DNA of 64,000 nucleotides from Sulfuritalea hydrogenivorans sk43H (GCF_000828635.1 NZ_AP012547.1:868001-932000), one strand, 5' to 3'. Counted from the first letter of the stretch, positions 1 through 8,047 are shown. Translations and numbers: made by a program. Notes: generated from the letters alone by a model not told the origin.

Positions 1-456
1 GGCACGGCACAGGCCGTTGCTCACGAAGCCGGCATTGAACATTTCGAGGCCGAGGTATTGCCCGGCGACAAGGCGGCAGCGGTAAATAAGCTCAAGGGTG
101 CGGGTCGCCTGGTCGGCATGGCCGGCGACGGCATCAACGATGCGCCGGCACTCGCCGCCGCCGACGTCAGCTTCGCCATGGCGGCGGGGTCGGACGTCGC
201 GATGCAGGCCGCCGACGTGACGCTGATGCGCGACGACCTCACCGGCGTGGCCGACGCGATTTCGCTGTCGCGCGCGACGCTCTCCAAGATACGGCAGAAT
301 CTGTTCTTCGCCTTCATCTACAACGTGCTCGGCATTCCGCTCGCGGCGCTGGGTATGCTGAACCCGGTGATCGCCGGCGCGGCGATGGCGATGAGTTCGG
401 TGTCGGTGGTGAGCAATTCCCTGCTGCTGCGCCGCTGGCAATCAAACAAGGACTGA
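1..456 (+). CDS. copA: Copper-exporting P1B-type ATPase, C-terminal part (5' end outside window)
   Basis: This is the last ~151 residues of a heavy-metal P-type ATPase; the reading frame is open from base 1. The hinge motif [10 protein letters not shown] is present. The last two membrane helices carry the YN and [10 protein letters not shown] signatures that are typical of Cu(I)-transporting P1B-1 pumps in the inner membrane. The protein ends RRWQSNKD. A CopZ-like chaperone gene follows after 4 bases, which supports a copper role. The metal assignment rests on the helix motifs alone because the CPC motif lies outside the window. Confidence 0.88.
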   Translation, partial: GTAQAVAHEAGIEHFEAEVLPGDKAAAVNKLKGAGRLVGMAGDGINDAPALAAADVSFAMAAGSDVAMQAADVTLMRDDLTGVADAISLSRATLSKIRQNLFFAFIYNVLGIPLAALGMLNPVIAGAAMAMSSVSVVSNSLLLRRWQSNKD

Positions 457-460
457 TGAC

Positions 461-667
461 ATGGAAACGACGACAATCAAGGTGGACGGCATGTCCTGCG
501 GCGGCTGCGTGAAAAGCGTGACTGGTGTGTTGACCGCGCTCGACGGCGTGGCGAAAGCCGAGGTTTCGCTGGAGCAGAAACAGGCGGTGGTCGAGTTCGA
601 CGCGGCGAAAGTGACGCGCGACCAGCTCAAGGCCGTGATCGAAGACGCGGGTTTCGACGCCGCCTGA
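461..667 (+). CDS. copZ: Small heavy-metal-associated (HMA) domain protein, CopZ-like
   Basis: A 68-residue single HMA domain. The metal-binding loop is GMSCGGCVKSV (CxxC) near residue 13, and the rest fits the ferredoxin-like fold of copper chaperones. It begins 4 bases after the copper ATPase and is surely cotranscribed with it. Such proteins bind Cu(I) in the cytoplasm and hand it to the ATPase. A mercury (MerP-like) role is unlikely because there is no signal peptide. The transcript runs into a perfect hairpin at 693-726. Confidence 0.85.
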   Translation: METTTIKVDGMSCGGCVKSVTGVLTALDGVAKAEVSLEQKQAVVEFDAAKVTRDQLKAVIEDAGFDAA

Positions 668-692
668 GACGATCGGGAATATCAAGAGTCGG

Positions 693-726
693 CGCTGGCG
701 ATACGGCGATTGCCGTATCGCCAGCG
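693..726 (+). repeat. Perfect 15-bp hairpin containing one copy of the dispersed 27-bp repeat
   Basis: Arms at 693-707 and 712-726 are perfectly complementary with a 4-base loop (GATT). The left arm is part of a longer copy (684-710) of the dispersed repeat with core AGTCGGCGCTGGC. It lies 17 bases after the copZ-like stop and could end that transcript, but no T-run follows, so Rho-independent termination is uncertain. The 24 bases 687-710 recur exactly at 4338-4361. Confidence 0.75.
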
Positions 727-733
727 GCCCGCG

Positions 734-772
734 TCACTCTTCGAGCAGGCTGCGCAACATCCACGCGGTCTT
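734..772 (-). pseudogene. Remnant of a second dps 3' end
   Basis: Read on the minus strand, these 39 bases encode KTAWMLRSLLEE and a stop. This is identical to the C-terminus of the intact dps gene at 865-1362, but the codons differ only at synonymous positions. Nothing dps-like is found upstream of it (773-864), where two small hairpins occur instead (785-797 and 800-820). The synonymous divergence suggests an old paralogue or diverged duplicate that was deleted down to its tail. Confidence 0.6.
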
Positions 773-864
773 GTAGTTTCGGCCGCCGCTTCGCGGCTTG
801 ACCTGCAGACTGCGCAGGTCAGCCTTCACTGAAAGACCGCCGCGCCGTAGATGCTTCCACGCGG

Positions 865-1362
865 TCATTCTTCCAACAGGCTGCGCAGCATCCAGGCGGT
901 CTTTTCATGCACCTCGATGCGCTGCGTCAGCAAATCGGCCGAGGGCTGGTCGTTGGCCTTTTCCACCAGCGGGAACAGCTTGCGCGCGGTGCGCGCCGTG
1001 GCTTCCTGCGCGGCGACGAGGTGGCGCACCATGTCCAGCGCCTTCGGTTGGCCGTCGACTTCCTTGATGGTGGCCAGCTTGACGAACTCCTTGTAGGTGC
1101 CGGGCGCGGGGTGGCCCAAGGCGCGGATGCGTTCGGCGATCAGGTCGAGCGCGTTCCACTGCTCGGTGTATTGGCCCATGAACATCAGGTGCAGGGTGTT
1201 GAACATCGGTCCGGTGACGTTCCAGTGGAAGTTGTGCGTCATCTGGTAGAGCGTGTAGCTGTCGGCCAGCAGGCCGGAGAGGCCTTGCGCGATGGCGGCG
1301 CGGTCCTTGTCGGCAATGCCGATGTCGAGTTTGGCGACTTTGACGGGCTTCTTCGTTTTCAT
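865..1362 (-). CDS. dps: Dps-family DNA-binding ferritin-like protein
   Basis: A 165-residue ferritin-like protein of the starvation/peroxide protection family. It forms dodecamers that oxidise and store iron using H2O2 and can coat DNA. The signature MTHNFHWNVTGPMF supplies the intersubunit ferroxidase His, and downstream acidic residues (YTEQWNALDLIAERI) match the family. The N-terminus is Lys-rich (MKTKKPVKVAK), as in DNA-binding Dps. The start at 1362 was chosen because GGAGGAAAC stands just upstream; an in-frame ATG further upstream (1449) would run back into ahpF. It follows ahpF on the same strand by 64 bases and may share the ahpCF transcript. Confidence 0.93.
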   Translation of the reverse strand: MKTKKPVKVAKLDIGIADKDRAAIAQGLSGLLADSYTLYQMTHNFHWNVTGPMFNTLHLMFMGQYTEQWNALDLIAERIRALGHPAPGTYKEFVKLATIKEVDGQPKALDMVRHLVAAQEATARTARKLFPLVEKANDQPSADLLTQRIEVHEKTAWMLRSLLEE

Positions 1363-1426
1363 GATGTTTCCTCCGGTCATTGGGTCAAGTGGATCAGTCG
1401 AAACAGGCAGCGTAATCCCGTTTGCA

Positions 1427-3031
1427 TCAGGCAGGTTGACCCAGATCAACGCCAGATTTCGTCGCGGCCGGCGCGGGCGCCGGACTGCGGATCAGGTGAT
1501 CGAACGCGGAGAGCGATGCCTTGGCGCCTTCACCCATGGCGATGATGATCTGCTTGTAGGGCGTGGTCGTCGCGTCGCCGGCGGCGAAGACGCCGGGCAG
1601 CGAAGTCTGGCCGCGCGCATCGATCTCGATCTCGCCGCGCGGTGAGAGGTTCACGGTGCCCTTCAGCCAATCCGTGTTGGGCAGCAGGCCGATCTGGACG
1701 AAGATGCCTTCGAGCTCGACCCGCTTGGTCTGTCCGCCGATGCGATCCTGAAACACGATGCCATTCACCTTCTCGCCGTCGCCGGTGACCTCGGTGGTCA
1801 GCGCACTGGTGACGATGGTGACATTGGGCAGGCTGCCGAGCTTGGCCTGCAACACGGCGTCGGCGCGCAGCTTGCTGTCGAATTCGAGCAGCGTGACATG
1901 GCTGACGATGCCGGCGAGGTCAATCGCCGCCTCGACTCCCGAGTTGCCGCCGCCGATCACCGCCACGCGCTTGCCCTTGAACAGCGGGCCGTCGCAGTGC
2001 GGGCAGAAGCAGACGCCCCTGGCCTTGTATTCCTTTTCGCCGGGCACGTTCATTTCGCGCCAGCGCGCGCCGGTGGCGAGGATCACGCTCTTTGCTTTCA
2101 GCGTGGCGCCGTTGGCGAGCCTGACCTGGGCCAGTCCGTCATCGCCGGCCGGGATCAAGGCCTCGGCGCGCTGCAAATTCATGATGTCGACCTCGTACTG
2201 CTTGACGTGCTGTTCCAGCGCCATGGCGAGCTTCGGCCCTTCGGTATGCGGCACCGAGATCAGGTTCTCGATCGACAGGGTGTCGAGCACCTGGCCGCCG
2301 AAGCGCTCGGCCACCACGCCGGTGCGGATGCCCTTGCGCGCGGCGTAGATCGCCGCCGCCGAACCGGCCGGGCCACCGCCGACGACGAGGACGTCGTAGG
2401 CGTCTTTGGCGTTCAGCTTCTCGGCATCGCGGGCAGAAGCGCCGGTATCCACCCTGGCGAGGATTTCCTCGATGGTCATGCGGCCCTGGCCGAAGGGCTC
2501 GCCATTCAGCATCACGGTCGGCACGGCCATGATTTTGCGTGCGCTCACTTCGTCCTGATACAAGGCGCCGTCGATCATCACGCTCTCGACGCCGGGGTTG
2601 AGCACGGCCATCAGGTTGAGTGCCTGCACCACGTCCGGGCAGTTGTGGCAGGAGAGCGAGATGTAGGTTTCGAAGCGAAACTTGCCACTGAGACCCTTGA
2701 TCTGCTCGGTCACGGCGGCATCCACCTTGGGCGGGTGGCCGCCGGTCTGCAACAGCGCGAGCACCAATGAAGTGAATTCGTGGCCCATCGGGATTCCGGC
2801 GAAGCGGATGCGCGCGGCCTCATTCGGGCGGCCGACGGAGAAGGACGGCTTGCGGGCATCTGTGCCGTCTTCGCGCACGCTGACCTTGGGCGAGAGCGCG
2901 GCGATGTCGGCCAGCAGCTCGCGCATCTGGCGCGCGGCATCGCTGGCGTCGAGCGAGGCGACGAGTTCGATGGGCGTCTGGAGCTTTTCGAGATAGGCGG
3001 AAAGCTGGGTCTTGATCGCGGCGTCGAGCAT
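1427..3031 (-). CDS. ahpF: Alkyl hydroperoxide reductase subunit F
   Basis: A 534-residue flavoprotein disulfide reductase that passes electrons from NADH to AhpC. The N-terminal double thioredoxin fold has the CHNC redox motif near residue 130. The C-terminal part is thioredoxin-reductase-like, with an FAD motif ([17 protein letters not shown]), the CPHC redox pair in [10 protein letters not shown], an NAD motif ([10 protein letters not shown]) and the GVFAAGD flavin motif. Its length is close to the usual ~520, with a short Ala/Pro tail added. It lies downstream of ahpC on the minus strand with a structured 116-base gap. Confidence 0.96.
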   Translation of the reverse strand: MLDAAIKTQLSAYLEKLQTPIELVASLDASDAARQMRELLADIAALSPKVSVREDGTDARKPSFSVGRPNEAARIRFAGIPMGHEFTSLVLALLQTGGHPPKVDAAVTEQIKGLSGKFRFETYISLSCHNCPDVVQALNLMAVLNPGVESVMIDGALYQDEVSARKIMAVPTVMLNGEPFGQGRMTIEEILARVDTGASARDAEKLNAKDAYDVLVVGGGPAGSAAAIYAARKGIRTGVVAERFGGQVLDTLSIENLISVPHTEGPKLAMALEQHVKQYEVDIMNLQRAEALIPAGDDGLAQVRLANGATLKAKSVILATGARWREMNVPGEKEYKARGVCFCPHCDGPLFKGKRVAVIGGGNSGVEAAIDLAGIVSHVTLLEFDSKLRADAVLQAKLGSLPNVTIVTSALTTEVTGDGEKVNGIVFQDRIGGQTKRVELEGIFVQIGLLPNTDWLKGTVNLSPRGEIEIDARGQTSLPGVFAAGDATTTPYKQIIIAMGEGAKASLSAFDHLIRSPAPAPAATKSGVDLGQPA

Positions 3032-3047
3032 GATGTTCTCCTGGTGT

Positions 3048-3099
3048 GGATTGCAATGGAAAGGCAGCCGTTGTGTGATCTGCCTTGCCGCTGCAATCC
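3048..3099 (-). promoter_or_regulatory. Imperfect hairpin between ahpC and ahpF
   Basis: Outer arms GGATTGCA (3048-3055) and TGCAATCC (3092-3099) and inner arms AAGGCAG (3061-3067) and CTGCCTT (3080-3086) pair, with a symmetric 5x5 internal loop and a 12-base terminal loop. The position between ahpC and ahpF suggests an attenuator or mRNA-stability element that would yield more ahpC than ahpF message. The function is inferred. Confidence 0.5.
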
Positions 3100-3147
3100 C
3101 GGCCCCGGGGTCACTGGGGCGGGATGGTTGGGGTCAGGGGCTTGTTG

Positions 3148-3717
3148 TCAGATCTTGCCGACCAGGTCCAGCGAAGGCGCCAGGGTGGCTTCGCCTTCCT
3201 TCCACTTGGCCGGGCAGACTTCACCCGGGTGGCTGGCGACGTACTGGGCGGCCTGCACCTTGCGCAGCAGTTCGGTGGCGTCGCGGCCGATGCCGCCGGC
3301 GTTGATCTCGATGATCTGGATCTTGCCCGCCGGGTCCATGACGAAGGTGCCGCGCTCGGCCAGGCCGGCTTCCTCGATCATCACGCCGAAGTTGCGGGTG
3401 ATGGTGCCGGTCGGATCGCCGATCATCGGGTACTTGATCTTGCCGATGGTCTCGGAGGTGTCGTGCCAGGCCTTGTGCGTGAAGTGGGTGTCGGTCGATA
3501 CGGCGTAGATCTCGACGCCCAGCGACTTGAAGGTGGCGTAGTGGTCGGCCAGGTCGCCCAACTCGGTCGGGCAGACGAAGGTGAAGTCGGCCGGGTAGAA
3601 GAACACGACGGACCACTTGCCCTTGAGGTCGTCCTGGGTGACGGGAACGAACTTGCCGTTGTGGAAGGCGGTGGCCTTGAAGGGGAGGATTTCGGTGTTG
3701 ATCAGCGATGCGTTCAT
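3148..3717 (-). CDS. ahpC: Alkyl hydroperoxide reductase subunit C (peroxiredoxin)
   Basis: A 189-residue typical 2-Cys peroxiredoxin of the AhpC/Prx1 class that reduces H2O2, organic peroxides and peroxynitrite in the cytoplasm. The peroxidatic cysteine lies in [12 protein letters not shown] (about residue 49) and the resolving cysteine in GEVCPAKW near residue 168. The length matches E. coli AhpC (187). The ATG is preceded by AAGGAG. ahpF, its reductase, is next on the same strand, and an OxyR-like operator lies upstream. Confidence 0.97.
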   Translation of the reverse strand: MNASLINTEILPFKATAFHNGKFVPVTQDDLKGKWSVVFFYPADFTFVCPTELGDLADHYATFKSLGVEIYAVSTDTHFTHKAWHDTSETIGKIKYPMIGDPTGTITRNFGVMIEEAGLAERGTFVMDPAGKIQIIEINAGGIGRDATELLRKVQAAQYVASHPGEVCPAKWKEGEATLAPSLDLVGKI

Positions 3718-3793
3718 GGTGTGGCTCCTTGGGGTGGTTGAGATGATTTGCTGCGATGGAGTGAATATTAAATATTACGATCGCTATCGTCTA

Positions 3794-3830
3794 ATTGATT
3801 GTTGAAATCGATTGGATAGGCGTGGGCTAT
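3794..3830 (-). promoter_or_regulatory. OxyR-like operator upstream of ahpC
   Basis: OxyR contacts four tetranucleotides in an ATAG-N7-CTAT-N7-ATAG-N7-CTAT array. Here the spacing is exact: ATTG (3794), AAAT (3805), ATAG (3816), CTAT (3827). The last two elements are perfect, the first matches 3 of 4 and the second 2 of 4. The site is 77-113 bases upstream of the ahpC start, next to an AT-rich stretch (TAATATTTAATATT on the minus strand) that could hold the promoter. Peroxide induction by OxyR is inferred. Confidence 0.5.
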
Positions 3831-3959
3831 CGGTGCCGATCGGATCGTCCAATCGGGCTTTTTGCGACGTGGAGAGCGCCGTGCCGCCGGTTATGTGACG
3901 AGCTTGCTCGTGCGGCTGGCTCGCCGGTCACACCGATTGCAGGCAGGATTAAACCGCAC

Positions 3960-4139
3960 CTAGTCGGCGCGGCGAATGCTTGATTGGTCGCGCTTGCCCT
4001 TGTTGCCGCGCACGACAACGCGGCCGACGCGCAAGCGGTATTCCTCGAAGAGCTGCGACTGGCGATCCCACCCCGCCTTCTCCAGTGCCGGCAGGATGAA
4101 CTTGGTGCAGATGTCGCGCTCTGAAAGTCCCTGGGTCAT
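3960..4139 (-). pseudogene. Truncated N-terminus of a type I restriction enzyme R subunit (hsdR remnant)
   Basis: A 59-codon open frame starting ATG at 4139. Its first ~50 residues ([20 protein letters not shown], then ending [12 protein letters not shown]) follow the start of HsdR proteins, which normally continue through a nuclease core and helicase motor for about 800-1000 residues. After residue ~50 the similarity ends and a stop follows. No hsdS or hsdM is nearby. I read it as a deletion remnant of a lost type I restriction-modification locus. It is recognised from memory of the family, so an alignment is the deciding test. Confidence 0.6.
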
Positions 4140-4267
4140 TTATCCGTGGCGGATCGCATAAACACATCGGCATGATACGGGATGGACTGTCGTTCGGAGC
4201 GATTTCCTCGGCGGGAGCAGTGTCTGTTCCGGAGTATTGTGGGGCTTCTATATCGCGAATACCTCAG

Positions 4268-4310
4268 TGACCATGAAAATCGAAAGACTACCTTTGGATA
4301 TTCATGGTCA
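4268..4310. repeat. Inverted repeat, 14-bp arms with one mismatch
   Basis: Arms at 4268-4281 and 4297-4310 start and end with TGACCATGAA / TTCATGGTCA, with 15 bases between them. The repeat lies between the hsdR remnant and a copy of the dispersed repeat. A 20-codon open frame (4274-4336, MKIERLPLDIHGQ...) runs through it and stops just before that repeat copy. It may be an operator, a transposon-end scar or a truncated gene start; nothing in the sequence decides. The rest of 4140-4360 holds no other gene that I can see. Confidence 0.5.
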
Positions 4311-4334
4311 GGCATGGCGGCGACGCTCGCCGTG

Positions 4335-4361
4335 AAAAGTCGGCGCTGGCGATACGGCGAT
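4335..4361 (+). repeat. Copy of the dispersed 27-bp repeat (core AGTCGGCGCTGGC)
   Basis: Bases 4338-4361 are identical over 24 positions to 687-710, and the 27-base alignment has one mismatch. The copy abuts the stop codon of the minus-strand gene at 4361-4666, overlapping it by one base. Unlike the first copy, no complementary right arm follows. Exact reuse of 24 bases in non-coding DNA 3.6 kb apart shows it is a repeat rather than shared codon usage. Confidence 0.85.
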
Positions 4362-4666
4362 CAAGTCAAAGGATACTGGCGCGAGGCCGCCTGGCGCTCT
4401 TGCATTGGCGAAGAAGCGGTGGCGGACGTTTGCGGATCGCGTTCGAGAATCTCGACCAGTTCGCGGGCGTGGCTGCGCAGGTGGCTGTCGGCATCGGGAT
4501 CGGTGGCCACGCGTTCCAGCAGCATCGCGGCGAGCATGGCGGCACGCGGGCAGCCGGTCGACATGTGGGTGGCGAGATGGGCCAGAGCGCCAGCGACCAT
4601 GCGGGCCGGGGGTTGTTCGGTGGCGTAGTCGGTGGCGAGTGGGTGGTTGATGGTCATGTGAGTCAA
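4361..4666 (-). CDS. Conserved-looking small protein of unknown function
   Basis: A 101-residue protein, probably cytoplasmic: no signal peptide or membrane helix. The middle (GCPRAAMLAAMLLERVATD, then DADSHLRSHARELVEILERD) looks like two or three amphipathic helices. The tail is Ser/Ala/Gln-rich. A second ATG three codons in is possible (MTINHPLATDY). It lies 102 bases downstream of the iron-operon polyferredoxin on the same strand, with a small hairpin (4697-4714) in the gap, so it may be the last gene of that operon. I do not recognise the family. Confidence 0.6.
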   Translation of the reverse strand: MTHMTINHPLATDYATEQPPARMVAGALAHLATHMSTGCPRAAMLAAMLLERVATDPDADSHLRSHARELVEILERDPQTSATASSPMQERQAASRQYPLT

Positions 4667-4768
4667 TCTCCAGGTCGATGATTGGCTGGCTGCCTTTGGT
4701 TCGCAGGGGAACCATGGGTGGCTGGCTGACAGGAAAAGCGGAAGTTCAGCGGGTGATGCGTATTTCCC

Positions 4769-6265
4769 TTACCAGACAAAGAAGGTCAGCCACCAGCTGG
4801 CGCCGACTGCGGCCAGCGGAAGCAGCCAGAGCAGGCCGGCGATACCGCGCGCCGCCGTACCGCTGGCGCCGACTCTCACCAGTTGCCAGCCGAGCGAGGC
4901 CGACCAGCCGAGGCCGATGACAAGCAGCGCCGCGCGCAGCGGGGTCAGCCAGCCCAGATGGACGCCTTCGGCGCGCAGATGGGTGGCGCTCATCATCGAC
5001 AAGCCGAGGAAGAGGCCGATGCCGGCCAGCGGCACGAGGCCCAGCGCCAGTCGACGCCAGTCGACGCCGGCGAGATGTGCGGCGGCGCGCACCGTCAGCC
5101 AGGCGAAGCCGCCCAGCACAATCGCATACATGGAAATCCAGATCAGGATCGCGGCACCGTCGAGCCAGGTGAACACGTCGCCGGCTTCGGGGTAGCGCGT
5201 GAGCAGCCACCAGGCCGGGCTGTCGCCCAGCGGCCAGAGGATATCGCGCGCCACCAGCCAGTCGGCAGCGGCCTGTTTGCCTCGCACGAACCACGGGTTG
5301 ACGGTCCACTGGAAGGCGCCCATGGCGACGCCGAGCATGCCGAACAGCAGTAGCACGGCCTCGTTGGTGCGCGGCATGTCGCCGCCGGCGTCGAGAATCT
5401 CGGCATTGGGCGAGCGCACGGCGAGCGTCACGGCATCGCGGTGGCCGCTGCAGCGGCCGCAAGCGTGGCACTGTCCGGCGCCCTTCATGTGCTTGACGTC
5501 GAGCAGCGGCGCGCAATCGACGGCGGCGCTGCGTTGTGGATGGGCGTCCCAGGCCGCGCGGTCGATGCGGAAATGCACCGGCGCGATACGCGCCAGCAGG
5601 CTGAAAACACCGGAGACCGGGCACAGGTAGCGGCACCAGACGCGTTTGCCCTTGCCATACATCCAGCCGACGCCGACGGCGGCGACGGTGGAGCCGCCGA
5701 GGATCAGCAGCGCGGCCTGCGGGTAGTCATAGACGCTGACGAGCTGGCCATAGACCGTGGTGAGGATGAAGGCCACCACCGGCCAGCCGCCCCAGCGCAT
5801 CCATTTCGGGATGGCGCCGCCGCGCCCGTGGCGGCTGGCGAACTCGGCCAGCGCGCCTTCCGGGCAGAGCACGCCGCACCAGACGCGGCCCATGAGCATG
5901 ATGGAGAGGATCACGAAGGGCCACCAGACGCCCCAGAACAGGTATTGCGCGAGCAGCACCAGCCGGTCCTGCCAGCAGGCGAGGTAGGCGGCCTTTTCTG
6001 TAGGGGTCGGGTTCAGTGCGCCGGTGGTGCATACGCTGCGATCGATCGCCGAGGTGGCGCCGAAATCAGAGGAGAACAGCCGCGCTTCCGGATGCGGATG
6101 CGGCAGGAAGGCGGGCAGGGCCACCAGTACCAGATAGAAGACCACGATCACCCACTGCACGGCGAGGATGGCGCGCCGGTGCCGCGCCATCCAGTCGCCG
6201 AGTCGCGCCAGTCGCGTGCGGCGTTGGGGCAGGCGCGGATGGAGGATGATGGTCGCGGTTTGCAT
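4769..6265 (-). CDS. ftrD: Membrane polyferredoxin of a P19-type iron-uptake system (FtrD-like)
   Basis: A 498-residue inner-membrane 4Fe-4S protein related to NapH, NosR and CcoG. The N-terminal half has membrane helices (one near IVVFYLVLVALPAFL). Two CxxxCP motifs of the NosR/NapH type follow (WCGVLCPEG and WCRYLCPVSG), then a cysteine cluster GQCHACGRCSGH, and several more helices at the C-terminus. FtrD-like proteins are thought to feed electrons to imported iron. The start at 6265 was chosen because it begins 5 bases after the cupredoxin stop; an in-frame extension to 6649 would overlap the upstream genes. FtrC, the FTR1 permease expected beside it, is absent. Confidence 0.85.
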   Translation of the reverse strand: MQTATIILHPRLPQRRTRLARLGDWMARHRRAILAVQWVIVVFYLVLVALPAFLPHPHPEARLFSSDFGATSAIDRSVCTTGALNPTPTEKAAYLACWQDRLVLLAQYLFWGVWWPFVILSIMLMGRVWCGVLCPEGALAEFASRHGRGGAIPKWMRWGGWPVVAFILTTVYGQLVSVYDYPQAALLILGGSTVAAVGVGWMYGKGKRVWCRYLCPVSGVFSLLARIAPVHFRIDRAAWDAHPQRSAAVDCAPLLDVKHMKGAGQCHACGRCSGHRDAVTLAVRSPNAEILDAGGDMPRTNEAVLLLFGMLGVAMGAFQWTVNPWFVRGKQAAADWLVARDILWPLGDSPAWWLLTRYPEAGDVFTWLDGAAILIWISMYAIVLGGFAWLTVRAAAHLAGVDWRRLALGLVPLAGIGLFLGLSMMSATHLRAEGVHLGWLTPLRAALLVIGLGWSASLGWQLVRVGASGTAARGIAGLLWLLPLAAVGASWWLTFFVW

Positions 6266-6270
6266 TATTT

Positions 6271-6627
6271 CTACTTGGCAATGACCAGCAGCTCGCCGGT
6301 GGCGATGTTGAATTCGTCGACGAACATGTGTTCGCCCGCCGGCAGCTTGACGACGACGAAGGATTCGGCCTTGGCGGCGAGGATCTTCTCGACGTGCAGG
6401 TCGGCGTTCTCGAATTCCAGCGGCCCCGGACCTTCGTTCTTGAGGATGAGCTTGATGCGCTGCCCGGCCGGTACTTCGAGCCGCTTCGGTGTGAACACGC
6501 CGTCCTTGACGATGATGGTCCAGGTCGGCAGGGCGGCCGGCGCCGCCTGCGCATGGGCGCCCGTCGCCCAGCCGAGACCCAGCCAGAGCGCGAGGACGAA
6601 TAATCCGTGCGAGAGTGGCGCCGGCAT
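6271..6627 (-). CDS. ftrB: Periplasmic cupredoxin-like protein (FtrB-like)
   Basis: A 118-residue secreted protein: signal peptide ending GAHA, then a single cupredoxin-type beta sandwich (FTPKRLEVPAGQRIKLILKN...GPLEFENADLHVEK...LPAGEHMF). In ftrABCD systems this family is proposed to oxidise or transfer Fe(II) next to the P19 protein. The classical blue-copper Cys ligand is not seen, and candidate ligands are His, Glu and Met residues. The start overlaps the porin stop in a TGATCATG junction, so translation is probably coupled. Confidence 0.82.
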   Translation of the reverse strand: MPAPLSHGLFVLALWLGLGWATGAHAQAAPAALPTWTIIVKDGVFTPKRLEVPAGQRIKLILKNEGPGPLEFENADLHVEKILAAKAESFVVVKLPAGEHMFVDEFNIATGELLVIAK

Positions 6628-6629
6628 GA

Positions 6630-8045
6630 TCAGAACCCCACCTTGGCACGCAGGCCGAACACCTTGACCGTCGGCGCGGCGGCGTTGCCTCCGGGCTGGC
6701 GAATCAACTGGAAGTCGGGCGTCAGTTCAACCTTGCTGTTGAGCTTGACGCGGTAGTAGAGCTCCAGTTGCTTTTCCGACCCGCTCGCCTGATAGCCGAA
6801 GTCGGCGTTGCCGTCGGCATCGGCGTCGATGGCCAGCGAGTCGCGGCGGAAGTTGGCGCTGGTGCGCAAGGCGCCGAGCGCCAGGCCGAGGCTGTCGGCG
6901 GCGCGTCCCCACGGGCTGCCGGCCAGTTCGGCGCCGAGCGTCAGCGCACGGTCGAAGCGCACCTGACCCTTCAGCTGGTGGCCATAGCGGCCGAACAGCG
7001 TTATGTCGTCGGCGACCTTCTGGTCGGCGGAGAAGCCGATTCCGGCGTGCTTGCGCTCGATCTGGTCGTAGGTCGCGCCGCGGCCGCGGCCGTTGTGCCA
7101 CAGGTAGGCGCGGTAGGTGCCCGGCAGATAATTGAAGCGTGCGTGGGTCTCGGCCTGGGCGATGACGAAGGGCATAGCCAGCGAGCCGGAGAAATTGGCG
7201 CCGGGGCCGGAGCCGAACATGCCCAGCGAAAGGCTCCACTCGGAACCTTTCTGCTTTTCATTGACGTATTGCGCGATTACGCCGGGCGCGAAGCCGTAGG
7301 CATCGGCGCGGATGTCGCCGCCGGAATCCAGCAGGGGGTTATGCACGAAGGCGTTGTTCATGAATTTCGCCGATTCGTCATCGGCCGCGCCGTTCTGGTC
7401 GAAGAAGACGAAGGGGTCGATCTTGCCGGCTGTGAGGTGCAGGTGTTCGCGGGCATTGGCCTTCGTTCCTCCATCCAGCAAGGGGATCTTGAGCTGATAC
7501 CAAGCCTGGGCCAGGATGCCGAAGGAATCGTCGCTGCCGGCGGCGGTCTGGAAGGCGGTGGTGTTGGCGCCGCTGGTGTAGGTTGGGCGCAGGCCGATGC
7601 CGCTGCCCTGGCCGAAGCGGAAGTGGGCGAAGATCTTGCCTTCGGTATCACCCATTTCGCCGCCGGGCAGCGTCACCGAAATGTCGCCGCGATAGTTGGC
7701 GCGGGGTTCATCGGCGCCACTCGCCGTGTGCGCAGCGCCGACCTTCTGCATCACGCCGGTCAGGCTGGCGCCGACCGTGATGCCTTCCAGCGATTCGATC
7801 TGGCGCGCCTGCTTCTGCATCGACAGGGTCTGGAATTCCACGGCCTTGAGGCGCGTAACGAGTTCCGGCTCTTTTTCGGAAAGGCGCTGGGTATCCAGCG
7901 CCTTTTCCATCTCCTTGTTCTGTTTTTCCAGCATCTCGATGCGCGCCGCGAGCCGTTTCAATTCGGCCAGCACCGCATCGTCGGCGGCCAGCACGGGCGC
8001 CGCGAACCCCGCCGCCAGCAGGGCGGCGATTAGCGTTCTGCGCAT
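6630..8045 (-). CDS. Outer-membrane porin with N-terminal coiled coil, in iron operon
   Basis: A 471-residue protein with a cleavable signal peptide (ending APVLA), then a short heptad-rich coiled coil (LKRLAARIEMLEKQNKEMEK) and a beta-strand-rich barrel ending in VGF with a C-terminal Phe, as expected for outer-membrane porins. The coiled coil probably trimerises or anchors to peptidoglycan. The start at 8045 was chosen because it encodes the signal peptide and couples to the P19 stop (TGATCATG). The location inside the P19/cupredoxin operon suggests passage of iron or an iron chelate; the substrate is inferred. A porin is not part of the textbook ftrABCD set. Confidence 0.82.
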   Translation of the reverse strand: MRRTLIAALLAAGFAAPVLAADDAVLAELKRLAARIEMLEKQNKEMEKALDTQRLSEKEPELVTRLKAVEFQTLSMQKQARQIESLEGITVGASLTGVMQKVGAAHTASGADEPRANYRGDISVTLPGGEMGDTEGKIFAHFRFGQGSGIGLRPTYTSGANTTAFQTAAGSDDSFGILAQAWYQLKIPLLDGGTKANAREHLHLTAGKIDPFVFFDQNGAADDESAKFMNNAFVHNPLLDSGGDIRADAYGFAPGVIAQYVNEKQKGSEWSLSLGMFGSGPGANFSGSLAMPFVIAQAETHARFNYLPGTYRAYLWHNGRGRGATYDQIERKHAGIGFSADQKVADDITLFGRYGHQLKGQVRFDRALTLGAELAGSPWGRAADSLGLALGALRTSANFRRDSLAIDADADGNADFGYQASGSEKQLELYYRVKLNSKVELTPDFQLIRQPGGNAAAPTVKVFGLRAKVGF

Positions 8046-8047
8046 GA

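Noticed and set aside
6266-6649. Upstream extension of the polyferredoxin gene to a start at 6649.
   Set aside because: The added residues are the cupredoxin gene read out of frame; ATG 6265 sits 5 bases after the cupredoxin stop.
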